From Desulfobacteraceae bacterium (lineage in GTDB: Bacteria > Desulfobacterota > Desulfobacteria > Desulfobacterales > SKZT01), in NCBI GenBank assembly GCA_011389745.1, contig JAABTQ010000024.1, positions 1 through 44,541 on the forward strand: a stretch of 44,541 nucleotides of DNA, in the 5' to 3' direction. The first letter of the stretch is position 1, and the number at the start of each line of letters is the position of its first letter. Positions 1 through 11,353 of this stretch are shown one piece after another. The translations under genes were made by a program, and so were the position numbers. Below the pieces are notes generated by a model, which had not been told where the DNA came from, did no database searches, and saw only the letters and a list, made by a program, of their open reading frames with translations.

Positions 1-1
1 A

Positions 2-2197
2 TTTTACAGCTGGCTGATCAGGCATGGCGGTCAGTGGAGACAGCATGTCCGCCCAAATGAACTGATACTGGTTTGCGATGTGGGGGGCGGCACCACCGAC
101 TTTACCCTGATCATGCTTCAGGAGATCGAAGGAAGCCCCAGGTTCGAACGTATTGCAGTCGGGGATCATCTTATTCTCGGTGGCGACAATATGGACCTGG
201 CACTGGCCCGGCGAATCGAAATGCGTTTTAGCCACCGGAAAATGTCACTGAACACGGATCGGTGGAAAACCCTGTGTCATCAATGCAGACAAGCAAAAGA
301 GGCTATACTTGCCGGACATGAACAATCCCACAAAATTACACTGATGGGAGAGGGAAGCCAACTCATTGCCGGAACCATTGCCGCAAAACTGGACAAAAAA
401 GAGGTGGAAGACACCATTGTGGAAGGTTTTTTCCCCCTGGCCGATGCCGGTGAAACCCGAAAGAAAACGTCACGTGCGGGTATTGCCGAATTTGGTTTGC
501 CCTATGAACAGGAGCCGGCGATTACCCGTCACCTGGGCTGGTTTCTGGAACAACACAAAGAGGATGTTAAAAAATTTCTTGACCGGGACATCCCTGCGCC
601 CGATCATGTCCTTTTCAATGGCGGTGCTCTGAAACCATTAGTTGTTCAGGAAAGAATCCGGGCGGCAATTCGCCACTGGTTCGGCGAAACCAATACTGAT
701 ATTCCAAAAATCCTTGAAAATTCCAATCATGACCTGGCAGTTGCATTAGGGGCATCTTACTATGGTCTGGTCAAAATCGGAAAAGGTGTTCGGGTCGGTT
801 GCGGAAGTGCCCGTGCATATTTTCTCGGCATATCCACTCGTGATGAAAATACAGGAACTGTCAACACCGGCCAGGCTATGTGTTTAGTGGAGCGAGGTCT
901 GGATGAAGGTACCCACATCGAGCTTAAAGACTATAAATTTGAAGTTCTTGCCAATCAGCCGGTGACTTTCGATATTTACAGCTCAAGCTATCGCTCGGGA
1001 GATCGATGCAGAGACATTGTGGCAATCGATGACTCCATGACCGCTCTTTCACCGCTTCAAACCGTTGTGCAGTTTGGAAAAAAAGGGATTCGCAAACAGG
1101 TGCCCGTTCAAATCGAAGCCGAGTTTACCGAGATCGGGACATTGGCCATATGGTGCCGGTCACTGATCAGCAATCACCGATGGCAGCTTCAGTTTCAGTT
1201 GCGGGATGACCCACCGACTTCCGAGGTTTCTGATTTCGAGGTTTTTGATGAAGCAATTGTTGCGGAGGCATTGAAAAAAATTGAGAGCGCTTTTACCAAC
1301 AAAACTGATACAACACCATTAGAATCACTGACAAAAGAAATTATCGATATTGTGGAAAGACCCCGGGAAAAATGGCCGCTGGGGTTAATTCGAAAACTTG
1401 CCGATGGCCTTTTAAAGTATAGGTCTCTGAAAAATATTTCACCTGCCCATGAAAGTCGATGGTTGAATCTGACCGGGTTTTGCATGCGGCCGGGTTTTGC
1501 AGAAGGATTTGACCCACAGCGTATGGTCAGATTATGGAAAATTTATCCGGAAGGCATGCGCTTTCCGAAAAATGCCCAGGTAAGATCTGAATGGTGGATT
1601 CTTTGGCGAAGAGTTGCCGGAGGTTTAAAAGCCGGCCGGCAGCGACAGTTTAGCCAGGATTTGACTCCGTTGATGATTCGTAAAAAAGGCACCAAGGCTA
1701 AAATAAGTCCCCAGGAACGTATGGAAATCTGGATGGCGCTGGCCAATATGGAACTGTTGCATGGTAAAGATAAAATCAGATGGGGCCGACAATTGTTATC
1801 GGAAATATCGGCTCAAAATGCCAAACCGCAACATTTCTGGTCTATTTCAAGATTTGGCGCCCGTACTCTTCTTTATGGACCGGCGGACCGTGTTGTAGGA
1901 CCTGAAGAAGTTTCCCATTGGATCGATTCAATACTGAAAATTACCTGGGGAAATCCCAGACCTGTTGGAATTGCATTGGCCCAGATGGCCCGCAGGACCG
2001 GAGATCGAACACGGGATGTCGATGAACTGGTGGTCCGGCGAATTGTTCAATGGATGGGTCAGGATAAATACTTCAGTCCGCATCGGCGCTACCTTGAAAA
2101 AATCGTTCCCATAGATAGACAAGAGGAGAGCGCTATTTTCGGAGAATCCCTTCCCGCAGGCCTTGTGCTGGGCATTGGCTTGGATGGTGAAAAATAA
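2..2197 (+). CDS. Hsp70 family (DnaK-like) protein, 5' end outside window
   Basis: The reading frame is open from the window edge, so the true start lies upstream; the first in-frame GTG (position 80) falls inside the conserved phosphate-binding motif DVGGGTTDF and is not a start. That motif, the following segment GGDNMDLALA and a later FNGGALKP motif are typical of the Hsp70/actin ATPase fold. The region after about codon 270 is not a canonical DnaK substrate-binding domain and resembles the long C-terminal extension (DUF3731 type) of large bacterial Hsp70-like proteins; that assignment is from memory of the family. The role is probably ATP-dependent protein handling in the cytoplasm, with unknown client. 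It ends 106 bases before ispF, with a pair of AT-rich palindromes between them. Confident of the superfamily, less of the subfamily. Confidence 0.82.
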   Translation, partial: FYSWLIRHGGQWRQHVRPNELILVCDVGGGTTDFTLIMLQEIEGSPRFERIAVGDHLILGGDNMDLALARRIEMRFSHRKMSLNTDRWKTLCHQCRQAKEAILAGHEQSHKITLMGEGSQLIAGTIAAKLDKKEVEDTIVEGFFPLADAGETRKKTSRAGIAEFGLPYEQEPAITRHLGWFLEQHKEDVKKFLDRDIPAPDHVLFNGGALKPLVVQERIRAAIRHWFGETNTDIPKILENSNHDLAVALGASYYGLVKIGKGVRVGCGSARAYFLGISTRDENTGTVNTGQAMCLVERGLDEGTHIELKDYKFEVLANQPVTFDIYSSSYRSGDRCRDIVAIDDSMTALSPLQTVVQFGKKGIRKQVPVQIEAEFTEIGTLAIWCRSLISNHRWQLQFQLRDDPPTSEVSDFEVFDEAIVAEALKKIESAFTNKTDTTPLESLTKEIIDIVERPREKWPLGLIRKLADGLLKYRSLKNISPAHESRWLNLTGFCMRPGFAEGFDPQRMVRLWKIYPEGMRFPKNAQVRSEWWILWRRVAGGLKAGRQRQFSQDLTPLMIRKKGTKAKISPQERMEIWMALANMELLHGKDKIRWGRQLLSEISAQNAKPQHFWSISRFGARTLLYGPADRVVGPEEVSHWIDSILKITWGNPRPVGIALAQMARRTGDRTRDVDELVVRRIVQWMGQDKYFSPHRRYLEKIVPIDRQEESAIFGESLPAGLVLGIGLDGEK

Positions 2198-2207
2198 CTC
2201 CATTTAC

Positions 2208-2267
2208 GGAGTGCAAAATTCTTATTTTTGCATTTGGGTTTGGAGTGCAAAAATCTTATTTTTGCAA
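2208..2267. repeat. two tandem AT-rich palindromic repeats
   Basis: Two 26-base copies (2208-2233 and 2242-2267) start 34 bases apart and differ at only two positions. Each begins GGAGTGCAAAA and ends ATTTTTGCA. The second copy is a perfect 9-base inverted repeat, TGCAAAAAT and ATTTTTGCA, around a 3-base centre. They sit between the Hsp70-like gene and ispF. They could form weak hairpins in RNA or be a dispersed repeat; no T-tract typical of a terminator follows. Confidence 0.75.
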
Positions 2268-2303
2268 AATAAACTATCGGAAATTCGTTATGAAAGGAAA
2301 GTA

Positions 2304-2771
2304 ATGCGCATCGGAATAGGTTATGACATTCATCGCCTGGTACCGGGCAGAAAACTGGTTCTCGGTGGCATTGAAATCCCTTTTGAAAAAGGCCTTGATG
2401 GTCATTCGGACGCTGATGTTTTGGTACACGCGATTTGTGACGCATTGCTAGGAGCGGCCGGATTGAATGATATCGGTTTTTGGTTTCCGGATAGTGATCC
2501 AGCTTACAAAGGAATCGATAGTCTCATTTTGCTGAAAAGATGCCATGAAATGATCAAAAATAAAAATTTTTCCATAAAAAACTTCGATACCACGGTTTTT
2601 GCCGAGCAACCCAAAATATCATCCTACCGGGAAGCCATGACGGACAAGATTGCCCATTGCCTTGACTGTAAAGTTGGTATCGTCAATGTCAAAGCCACAA
2701 CTACCGAGGGGCTCGGCATGATCGGAAAAGGAGAGGGAATTGCGGCCATGTGTGTTGCTCTTATTGGTTGA
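2304..2771 (+). CDS. ispF: 2-C-methyl-D-erythritol 2,4-cyclodiphosphate synthase
   Basis: IspF converts CDP-methylerythritol 2-phosphate to the cyclic diphosphate in the non-mevalonate isoprenoid pathway, in the cytoplasm. The 155-residue product has the family's usual length. It opens RIGIGYDIHRL with the metal-binding Asp and His of the DxH motif, has HSDADVLVHAICDALLG (second metal-site His and substrate loop), and ends with the conserved TTTEGLGMIGKGEGIAA stretch. The ATG at 2304 is chosen because it follows AAAGGAAAG and gives the canonical N-terminus; a longer frame from 2163 would run into the upstream gene and the palindromes. cysS follows after 46 bases, so the two are probably co-transcribed. 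No ispD is visible here; it may lie elsewhere. Confidence 0.96.
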   Translation: MRIGIGYDIHRLVPGRKLVLGGIEIPFEKGLDGHSDADVLVHAICDALLGAAGLNDIGFWFPDSDPAYKGIDSLILLKRCHEMIKNKNFSIKNFDTTVFAEQPKISSYREAMTDKIAHCLDCKVGIVNVKATTTEGLGMIGKGEGIAAMCVALIG

Positions 2772-2817
2772 AAATTGCAGATCATCTCTCACGTTTATAT
2801 AAGAAGGAATTGCTTTA

Positions 2818-4257
2818 ATGAATATTCGCATATTTAATACCTTGACCAAAAAGAAGGAGTTTTTTGAAACTGTTGAACCCCGGAAAGTTCGTATGTACGT
2901 TTGTGGCCCTACGGTGTATGATTCATCCCACATGGGGCATGCAAGATCAGTGGTGGTATTCGATGTCATTGTTCGATATCTGCAAAACCAGGGCTATGAG
3001 GTGACCTATGTTCGTAATTTCACTGATATTGACGATAAAATTATCAATCGGGCAAAGGAACTCGGCATCGACACCAAAGAACTGGCCGAAAAATATATCA
3101 AAGAATTTTATGAGGACATGGACGCGCTGAATGTCCGGCGGGCAACCCTGGAACCCAGGGCTACGGAACATATCGGCGATATTATTCAAGTAGTTCAAAA
3201 GCTCATAGAGAAAAAGATGGCGTATCCTCTGGATGGTGATGTCTATTTCTCAGTTGAATCCTTTAAAGAGTACGGGAAACTTTCCGGAAGAAAACTTGAA
3301 GACATGGAAGCAGGGGCTCGGGTGGCCGTAAACGAAAGAAAACGAAATCCTTTTGATTTCGCATTATGGAAATCGGCCAAACCGGGTGAACCTGCATGGG
3401 AAAGCCCTTGGGGCAAAGGACGACCCGGATGGCATATCGAATGCACAGCCATGAGCAGCAGTCTCTTGGGGGAGACCATAGATATTCATGGCGGTGGGAA
3501 AGATCTTGTTTTTCCTCACCATGAAAATGAAATTGCCCAGTCAGAAGCGGCGTTTGGTAAAAATTTTGTAAGATACTGGATTCATAATGGGTTTGTTAAT
3601 ATAAACCAGGAAAAAATGTCCAAGTCCCTGGGCAATTTTCTTTTAATTAAGGATATTATTAAAATATACCTTCCTGAATCTATCCGACTTTTTCTGTTGT
3701 CAAATCATTACCGAAGCCCGATTGATTTTAATGAAAAAGCCATGGAAGAAGCTTCCGGAGCTTTGGAAAAAATATACACCTTTTTGGAAAGGGTAGAAGA
3801 TCAGCCTGGGATGCCCGGGAAAAGTGACAAGGAAACCGGTCATCTTTGGCAGCAATTTTGTGATGCTATGAATGATGATTTTAATACAGCCCAGGGTCTG
3901 GGGGTTTTATTTTCCGCTGTTCGAAACCTGAACCGCATTCTTGATGAATCGGGTGATCAATTGTCGCACGAAGATTGGGAGCAGATAAAAGCCGGCTACT
4001 CAGATGTGCTTGAAATCGGTGATATTCTGGGTATTTTCAAACAGTCTCCCAAGAGTTATTTTGAACAGAAAAGGCAAAAGGGTCTCAAAGATGAAGCCAT
4101 TGATCCGAAATTGATCGAAAAAATGGTAGATGAAAGAACAGAAGCCAGAAAAGCAAAAGCCTGGACCAAAGCCGACAAAATCCGGGATGAACTTTTAGAT
4201 ATGAACATCATTTTAGAAGATCGTGCCGATGGCACTGTATGGAAGTATAATGACTAA
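2818..4257 (+). CDS. cysS: cysteinyl-tRNA synthetase
   Basis: This class I aminoacyl-tRNA synthetase charges tRNA-Cys. The 479-residue product carries the N-terminal zinc-site cysteine in YVCGPTVYD, the HIGH-type ATP motif HMGHARS, later zinc ligands in [10 protein letters not shown] and [13 protein letters not shown], and the KMSKS loop as [15 protein letters not shown]-type helical anticodon-binding region follows, and the C-terminus has the usual [17 protein letters not shown] helix. An AAGAAGGA ribosome site precedes the ATG. The last codons overlap the start of uvrB, which suggests translational coupling. Length and motifs are all ordinary. Confidence 0.98.
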   Translation: MNIRIFNTLTKKKEFFETVEPRKVRMYVCGPTVYDSSHMGHARSVVVFDVIVRYLQNQGYEVTYVRNFTDIDDKIINRAKELGIDTKELAEKYIKEFYEDMDALNVRRATLEPRATEHIGDIIQVVQKLIEKKMAYPLDGDVYFSVESFKEYGKLSGRKLEDMEAGARVAVNERKRNPFDFALWKSAKPGEPAWESPWGKGRPGWHIECTAMSSSLLGETIDIHGGGKDLVFPHHENEIAQSEAAFGKNFVRYWIHNGFVNINQEKMSKSLGNFLLIKDIIKIYLPESIRLFLLSNHYRSPIDFNEKAMEEASGALEKIYTFLERVEDQPGMPGKSDKETGHLWQQFCDAMNDDFNTAQGLGVLFSAVRNLNRILDESGDQLSHEDWEQIKAGYSDVLEIGDILGIFKQSPKSYFEQKRQKGLKDEAIDPKLIEKMVDERTEARKAKAWTKADKIRDELLDMNIILEDRADGTVWKYND

Positions 4258-6259
4258 AGGATCTTCTTTTAAATTAGTTTCCGATTTCAATCCCACCGGA
4301 GATCAACCCGGGGCAATTGATAAACTCAGCGAAAACCTTATGGCGGGCAAACGTCACAACGTGCTCCTGGGAGTTACAGGATCCGGTAAAACATTTACAA
4401 TGGCGCATGTGATAGCCAATTTAAACAGACCCGCTCTTGTGATCGCTCCCAACAAAACTCTGGCTGCTCAACTTTTTAATGAATTTTATTCCTTTTTTCC
4501 TGAAAACGCTGTTGAATATTTTGTCTCGTATTATGATTATTATCAGCCCGAAGCTTATATTCCCTCGACAGATACTTATATTCAAAAAGATTCTTCCATA
4601 AACGACATGATTGACAAAATGCGGCATTCGGCTACACGCTCGGTGCTTTCCCGCAGAGATGTTATTGTTGTTGCCAGCGTTTCATGTATATTCGGGCTTG
4701 GGGCACCTGAAGATTATCTGTCCATGCGAATTCACCTGGAGGAAGGTATGCAATTGTCCAGGGACCGTCTGCTGTATAATCTGGTTTCAATTCAATATGA
4801 ACGAAACGATATGGATTTTCACCGCGGTGTGTTTCGTGTCAGGGGTGACCGGGTGGAAATCTACCCCGCCTATGAGGAAGACAAAGGCGTTCGCATCGAA
4901 TTTTTCGGAGATGACATTGAAAGCATTTCGGAATTTGATCCTTTGCGGGGCACGCTCAGGAAACATTTACAGGAAGTGGATATTTATCCCGCCAGCCACT
5001 ACGTGACCACAAAGCAGACAATCAACAAGGCCATTGAGTCCGTGAAAGAGGAATTGAAACAGCGGGTTGCTTATTTCAGGTCCGAAAATAAATTGATCGA
5101 GGCCCAACGTGTTGAAGAACGAACAAATTTTGATATTGAAATGATGCTGGAACTTGGTTATTGCAATGGAATAGAAAACTATTCCCGCCATTTAACGGGC
5201 AGGTCTGCGGGATCACCGCCTCCGACACTTTTAGATTATTTTCCCGATGATTATGTATTGTTTGCGGATGAAAGCCATATCGGAATTCCCCAAATACGGG
5301 GTATGTACCGTGGAGATCGTTCAAGAAAGGAAACTCTTGTCAATTTCGGCTTCAGACTTTCCTCGGCCCTGGACAATCGTCCTCTTAATTTTGAGGAATT
5401 CACCGAAAGGGTCCATCAAATTGTTTATGTTTCCGCCACACCTGCCGATTATGAATTGGAAAAAGGAGCCGATGCCCTCGTGGAACAGATTGTTCGTCCT
5501 ACCGGACTTTTGGATCCCCAGATTGAAATCCGCGGGGCAATGCATCAGGTTGACGATCTTTACGATGAAGTTTTGCAGCGTGTCAGGAAAAATGAAAGGG
5601 TGCTTGTAACCACATTGACCAAGCGCATGGCAGAAGATTTGACCGAGTACTATTCCGACATGGGAATTCGTGTAAGATATCTGCACTCGGATATCAGCAC
5701 CCTTGAGCGAATGGATATTATCCGGGAACTGAGAATGGGTGCCTTTGATGTTCTGGTGGGAATCAACCTTTTAAGAGAAGGCCTCGATATACCCGAGGTC
5801 TCTTTGGTGGCCATTCTGGATGCCGATAAAGAAGGTTTTTTAAGATCTGTAAGATCATTGATACAAACTTGCGGACGAGCGGCGAGAAATCTGGAAGGAA
5901 AGGTGATCATGTATGGGGATGTAGTGACAGGTTCTATGAAATTCGCCATGGATGAAACCCTCAGAAGACGAAAAATTCAGGAAACTTACAATATTAAACA
6001 TGGTATTACCCCTGAAAGTATCCATAAAGACATTAAACCCAATTTTGAGTATCAAACTGAGACGAGTACTGATTCAACGCACAAGGTGGCCGAATCTGTC
6101 CCGGAGTTTGGTAACTTTGATTTAACCGGTATTGAATCCGCAATTGTAAATCTGGAAAAAGAGATGGCCGGGGCTGCAAAATTGATGGAATTTGAAAAAG
6201 CAGCGGAACTTCGGGATCAGATCAAAGCACTGAAAAAAATGATGCTTTTTGAGTTTTAA
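4250..6259 (+). CDS. uvrB: excinuclease ABC subunit B
   Basis: UvrB is the damage-verifying helicase-like subunit of nucleotide excision repair; it receives DNA from UvrA and recruits UvrC. The 669-residue product has the Walker A motif GVTGSGKT at residues 41-48, the beta-hairpin region [12 protein letters not shown], a DESH box near residue 340, helicase motifs toward the end ([40 protein letters not shown]) and a C-terminal UVR domain ([15 protein letters not shown]) that contacts UvrC. The ATG at 4250 overlaps the cysS stop codon by 8 bases and gives the standard N-terminus; an upstream in-frame ATG at 4223 would add nine atypical residues. uvrC follows after 8 bases, so the two repair subunits are coupled. 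Confidence 0.98.
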   Translation: MTKGSSFKLVSDFNPTGDQPGAIDKLSENLMAGKRHNVLLGVTGSGKTFTMAHVIANLNRPALVIAPNKTLAAQLFNEFYSFFPENAVEYFVSYYDYYQPEAYIPSTDTYIQKDSSINDMIDKMRHSATRSVLSRRDVIVVASVSCIFGLGAPEDYLSMRIHLEEGMQLSRDRLLYNLVSIQYERNDMDFHRGVFRVRGDRVEIYPAYEEDKGVRIEFFGDDIESISEFDPLRGTLRKHLQEVDIYPASHYVTTKQTINKAIESVKEELKQRVAYFRSENKLIEAQRVEERTNFDIEMMLELGYCNGIENYSRHLTGRSAGSPPPTLLDYFPDDYVLFADESHIGIPQIRGMYRGDRSRKETLVNFGFRLSSALDNRPLNFEEFTERVHQIVYVSATPADYELEKGADALVEQIVRPTGLLDPQIEIRGAMHQVDDLYDEVLQRVRKNERVLVTTLTKRMAEDLTEYYSDMGIRVRYLHSDISTLERMDIIRELRMGAFDVLVGINLLREGLDIPEVSLVAILDADKEGFLRSVRSLIQTCGRAARNLEGKVIMYGDVVTGSMKFAMDETLRRRKIQETYNIKHGITPESIHKDIKPNFEYQTETSTDSTHKVAESVPEFGNFDLTGIESAIVNLEKEMAGAAKLMEFEKAAELRDQIKALKKMMLFEF

Positions 6260-6267
6260 TTTTTCTC

Positions 6268-8091
6268 ATGCCGGATGGATTGATTGATAAATATTCTAGA
6301 GTGCCGTCATTTCCCGGTGTTTATTTAATGAAAAACACCCATGGGCAAATTATTTATGTCGGCAAGGCCGGAAATCTCAAAAAGCGCCTGTCAGCCTATT
6401 TTAATCGCCCGGTACCTATGAACATGAAAACCGGGGTTTTGGTCAAACAAATTACCGATTTTGATATCATCATCACATCGACGGAAAAGGAAGCCCTGAT
6501 ATTAGAGTCGAACCTGATCAAACGCCATCGTCCCCGCTATAATGTCTTATTAAAGGATGACAAACGATATCCGGTCCTGAGGCTGGATATCAAACATCCA
6601 TATCCGAACCTCACCATTGCGCGAAAAATTCAAAATGACGGGGCGCTTTATTTCGGGCCTTATGCCTCTCCAAACGCTGTTCGGAAAACCCTTAAATTTA
6701 TACACAAAACCTTTAAGCTCAGAAAATGCCGGTCAAAAGATGTAAAACCCCGTACTCGACCATGCCTTCATTGTCAAATTGAGGGGTGTCTGGCACCTTG
6801 CTGCATGGATGTGAATCCACAAGATTATGGTCAAATCGTTAAAGAAGTCGTTCTTTTTTTAAAAGGAAAAACCCCTGAGTTGATCAAAGACATTAAAAAT
6901 GACATGTTAAAAGCATCGGATGAACAAGAGTTCGAGAAAGCATCAAAGCTCAGAGATAAAATGCTGGCACTGAAAACAACCCTTGAAAAGCAGGTGACGG
7001 TTACCACTGATTTTATTGATCGGGATGTTTTGGGAATTGCAGGTAAACACGGAAACTTTGTGATCACTCAACTGGTGATCCGTTCGGGATTTCTGGTAGG
7101 GTCCCATAGCTATGATTTTATCGACGACCTGGCAACCCGGGTGGAAATTTTGGATGCCTTTGTTAAGCAACATTATGAAACATCTCACTTTATCCCGAAA
7201 GAACTTCTGCTGCCTTTCGAAATCGAAGAAATCCCCTTGCTGGAGGAATGGCTGGCAGGTCATAAAAATCAAAAAGTGAGTATCCTATCTCCCCAAAGGG
7301 GTGAAAAGGCCCGTTTAATCGAAATGGCCACCCAAAATGCGGATAGTACCCTGGATGAATTGATCGCTTCGAAATTTTCAGAAGAGGATATTCTTTTACG
7401 GCTCGGAAAATGTCTTCAAATGGATAGGGTGCCTGAGCGTATAGAATGTTTTGACAACTCGAATCTTTCCGGCTCCGAACCTGTTTCTGCGATGGTTGTG
7501 TTTGAATATTTAAAACCCAAAAAATCGGCTTATAGAAAATTCAGAATTAAAACCGTGACCGAACCCAACGATTACGCCTATATGGAAGAGGTATTAAAAA
7601 GGCGTTTTGGTAGGAAAGAACAGTCTGATTCTCTTCCGGATCTGCTTATGGTAGACGGCGGAAAGGGCCAGCTTGGTATTGCCGTTTCAGTATTAAAGGA
7701 CCTGGATCTTGCGGGTCGGTTTTATTTAATCGGAATTTCCAAAAAAGATCAAAGTCGTGGAGAAACAAAAGATAAAATCTATATCCCCGGGCGTGTAAAC
7801 CCCATCAATACCCCGGCGGATCTTCTCTTATTTTTTCAGAGGATCAGAGATGAGGCCCATCGATTTGCCATCACATTTCATCGAAAACGCCGAAAAAAAG
7901 CGGCTCTTCACTCCATTTTAGACGAAATACCCGGAATCGGAAAAAAAAGAAAACAGGCTTTGGTGAAATATTTTGGAAGCATGTCCAAAATTATGGAGGC
8001 CTCACTGGAGCAACTCAATTTGGTTCCCGAGCTGAATAAAACGACTGCGGAGGCGGTTTATAAGGCACTTAGAATATCCAGGAAGAGTTAA
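6268..8091 (+). CDS. uvrC: excinuclease ABC subunit C
   Basis: UvrC makes the two incisions flanking the lesion in the UvrABC system. The 607-residue product has an N-terminal GIY-YIG nuclease domain (PGVYLM and IIYVGKAGNLKKRL, about residues 14-90), which cuts on the 3' side, a cysteine-rich segment (CRSKDVKPRTRPCLHC and APCC) that could hold an Fe-S cluster as proposed for other UvrC proteins, and a UVR domain (EQEFEKASKLRDKM). The RNase H-like 5' nuclease follows (IECFDNSNLSG and LLMVDGGKGQLG), and the protein ends in a helix-hairpin-helix (IPGIGKKRKQALVKYFGS). It begins 8 bases after uvrB and has no strong ribosome site of its own, consistent with coupling. The transcript probably ends at the hairpin just downstream. 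Confidence 0.98.
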   Translation: MPDGLIDKYSRVPSFPGVYLMKNTHGQIIYVGKAGNLKKRLSAYFNRPVPMNMKTGVLVKQITDFDIIITSTEKEALILESNLIKRHRPRYNVLLKDDKRYPVLRLDIKHPYPNLTIARKIQNDGALYFGPYASPNAVRKTLKFIHKTFKLRKCRSKDVKPRTRPCLHCQIEGCLAPCCMDVNPQDYGQIVKEVVLFLKGKTPELIKDIKNDMLKASDEQEFEKASKLRDKMLALKTTLEKQVTVTTDFIDRDVLGIAGKHGNFVITQLVIRSGFLVGSHSYDFIDDLATRVEILDAFVKQHYETSHFIPKELLLPFEIEEIPLLEEWLAGHKNQKVSILSPQRGEKARLIEMATQNADSTLDELIASKFSEEDILLRLGKCLQMDRVPERIECFDNSNLSGSEPVSAMVVFEYLKPKKSAYRKFRIKTVTEPNDYAYMEEVLKRRFGRKEQSDSLPDLLMVDGGKGQLGIAVSVLKDLDLAGRFYLIGISKKDQSRGETKDKIYIPGRVNPINTPADLLLFFQRIRDEAHRFAITFHRKRRKKAALHSILDEIPGIGKKRKQALVKYFGSMSKIMEASLEQLNLVPELNKTTAEAVYKALRISRKS

Positions 8092-8104
8092 TTGCTGCTA
8101 AATC

Positions 8105-8163
8105 ATGGCGATCGAAGAATCTCTGCTTCAAGCCGGCATGAGATTCTTCGTCGGCCATTTTTT
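8105..8163 (+). terminator. hairpin terminator after uvrC
   Basis: The arms at 8105-8123 and 8140-8158 pair over 19 bases with a 3-base internal mismatch. The inner 11 bases (CGAAGAATCTC with GAGATTCTTCG) are perfect around a 16-base loop. A run of six T follows immediately (8158-8163), as expected for intrinsic termination of the ispF-cysS-uvrB-uvrC transcript. Confidence 0.75.
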
Positions 8164-8251
8164 CCACGCTACCTGACCAGTTTCGGTGTCGGCCTCCACA
8201 GAATGAACTCAGGGGATCGTTCCAACAATGAAAAACGGTCCGAGAATTTTA

Positions 8252-9516
<1,265 letters not shown>

Positions 9517-10128
9517 ATGGCAAGTATCAATTTTAAAAAAAAGGAAATTGAATGCAAAATTGTATATTACGGACCCGGCAGAAGTGGTAAGACCACCAAT
9601 CTGGAATATATTTTCAAATCCTATAAAAATTACGTGGCCGGTGAGATGATCTCCATTAAAACAGAAGGTGATCGAACCCTGTTTTTTGATTTTCTTCCCA
9701 TCGGGATAGGTATGATCAAGGGATTTAATATTCGTGTACAACTATATACAGTCCCCGGACAGGTGCAGTACAAATCAACACGTAAACTAGTGTTAAAGCA
9801 AGCCGATGGAATTGTTTTTGTTGCCGACTCTGTTAAAGTTCGCCGGGAAAAAAACATATTATCCCTAAAGGATATGCAGGCCAACCTTAAAGAATATGGA
9901 ATCAGCATTTATAAGGTTCCGCTGGTTCTTCAATATAACAAAAGAGACCTGGCTGACCAGGGGATTCCTTTGATGCCTCTTGACCAGATGGAAAAAGAAC
10001 TCAACAGTCAATTGAAAGTGCCTTCATTTCCGGCTATTGCAGTTGCCGGGCAAGGTGTCGGAAAAACTTTAAAGGAATGCTTGAAGCTAACGATTGTATC
10101 CATCAGGAAACAATTAAATTTGGTTTAA
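9517..10128 (+). CDS. MglA-like small Ras-family GTPase
   Basis: The 203-residue product is a bacterial Ras-like GTPase of the MglA group, which in Myxococcus sets cell polarity and motility direction. It has a P-loop GPGRSGKT at residues 19-26 followed by TN, a switch II region with VPGQVQYKSTRKLVLK (MglA-type PGQ in place of the DxxG of eukaryotic Ras), and an NKRDL guanine-specificity motif near residue 141. A GGAG ribosome site lies about 11 bases before the ATG. The next gene starts 2 bases after its stop and encodes a PATAN/cyclic-nucleotide-fold protein; a PilZ protein follows. No MglB (roadblock) partner lies within the window. The motility or polarity role is inference; the GTPase assignment is firm. 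Confidence 0.92.
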   Translation: MASINFKKKEIECKIVYYGPGRSGKTTNLEYIFKSYKNYVAGEMISIKTEGDRTLFFDFLPIGIGMIKGFNIRVQLYTVPGQVQYKSTRKLVLKQADGIVFVADSVKVRREKNILSLKDMQANLKEYGISIYKVPLVLQYNKRDLADQGIPLMPLDQMEKELNSQLKVPSFPAIAVAGQGVGKTLKECLKLTIVSIRKQLNLV

Positions 10129-10130
10129 AA

Positions 10131-11303
10131 ATGAGTGCTAAAACTGATTTAAGCGGAAATCTCAGTTTTTTAAATTTAGCGGATCTAATCCAATTGATCG
10201 GGTCAAGCGGAGGCACAGGTATTTTACGTATTATCGGACATTATTCCCAGCATCCGGGACTGATTTATTTTGAAAATGGAAATCCAATTAACGCTGAAAA
10301 TGGAAAACTCACCGGAATTGATGCGCTAAATTCTCTTTTTGGCTGGATAACGGGAGAGTTTGAATTTATCAGGCAATCCGAGCTAGCCATTTCAAAAGAT
10401 ATAAAAAAAAGTCGAATGCAGGTCATCATGGATGGTACCCGCATGCTTGATGACGGTTTGATAGAAAAATTAGGACCCATAACCTTTGACGAAAAACCAA
10501 CTGCAGATTCACAAAAAGCCGCAGGCGGGCCTATAATCAAAGGGCCTTTGGTTGACTATCTTTATATTGTCGATGAAGAAGAGTTTGAGGATGGCGAAGA
10601 GGTTGTTGTACAGGGGAAACATGGCAACTGGATTTGGGTGATATTAGAAGGTTGTGTGCAAATTATCAAAGAAACCTCACAGGGGCCTCTAAACATCTCT
10701 ATACTTAGCCATGGGGCCTTTATCGGAAGTGTTGCCTCTTTTTTAATCGGTGGTAATATTCGAAGTGCAACCACAATTGCCATAGGTAAGGTCCAGCTTG
10801 GTGTTTTGGATTCCCAACGTCTTTTTGTGGAATTTGCCAGGCTATCACCGGAATTACGAGGTATTTTCATAAGTTTGGATAAAAGGCTAAAAAAAATAAC
10901 GGAAAAAGCGGTTTCCTATTACCTCAAAAGCGAATCGACCGATAAAATTTTTTATGAAAAACCACCCCTGATTCGACAGGGAGAATCAGAAGAACGTTTA
11001 TTTAAAATATTACGTGGTCATGCGTACATTGTCAGAAGAATCGAATCACAGGAGATAATTCTTGGGAGACTGGGGGAAGGAGATTTTATCGGTTCTGTGC
11101 CTTTTATCAAAATGGGGCTGGAGCCGGAAACTGCCTCCATATATCTGTCTGAAAATATTAAACTTAATCCTTTAAATCCAAAATTACTGCAAAGCGAATT
11201 CGAACAGTTGTCGACCACCTTTAAAAATATCATTGAAAATTTGGCAACTAACATTTCCGTCTCTTCATTGATTGTAGAAACATACAAAAAGGTTAATAAA
11301 TAA
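10131..11303 (+). CDS. PATAN (DUF4388) domain protein with two cyclic-nucleotide-fold domains
   Basis: The 390-residue product begins with a PATAN/DUF4388-like domain (about residues 1-95; DLSGNLSFLNLADLIQLIG and ALNSLFGWITGEFEFI), often found in signalling proteins linked to GTPases and two-component systems. Two cyclic-nucleotide-binding-like beta barrels follow, at about 130-260 and 275-385. In both, the glutamate of the usual FGE phosphate cassette is replaced (FIGSVASF and FIGSVPF), so canonical cAMP binding is doubtful. No DNA-binding domain or membrane segment is visible. The ATG at 10131 is chosen because it lies directly after the GTPase stop; an earlier in-frame start would overlap that gene by about 50 bases. 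It is probably an effector or scaffold working with the upstream GTPase. Confidence 0.82.
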   Translation: MSAKTDLSGNLSFLNLADLIQLIGSSGGTGILRIIGHYSQHPGLIYFENGNPINAENGKLTGIDALNSLFGWITGEFEFIRQSELAISKDIKKSRMQVIMDGTRMLDDGLIEKLGPITFDEKPTADSQKAAGGPIIKGPLVDYLYIVDEEEFEDGEEVVVQGKHGNWIWVILEGCVQIIKETSQGPLNISILSHGAFIGSVASFLIGGNIRSATTIAIGKVQLGVLDSQRLFVEFARLSPELRGIFISLDKRLKKITEKAVSYYLKSESTDKIFYEKPPLIRQGESEERLFKILRGHAYIVRRIESQEIILGRLGEGDFIGSVPFIKMGLEPETASIYLSENIKLNPLNPKLLQSEFEQLSTTFKNIIENLATNISVSSLIVETYKKVNK

Positions 11304-11353
11304 CCAATAATCAAAACAGCCAGGTTTAAATTAGATCAAACAAAGGAAAATCG

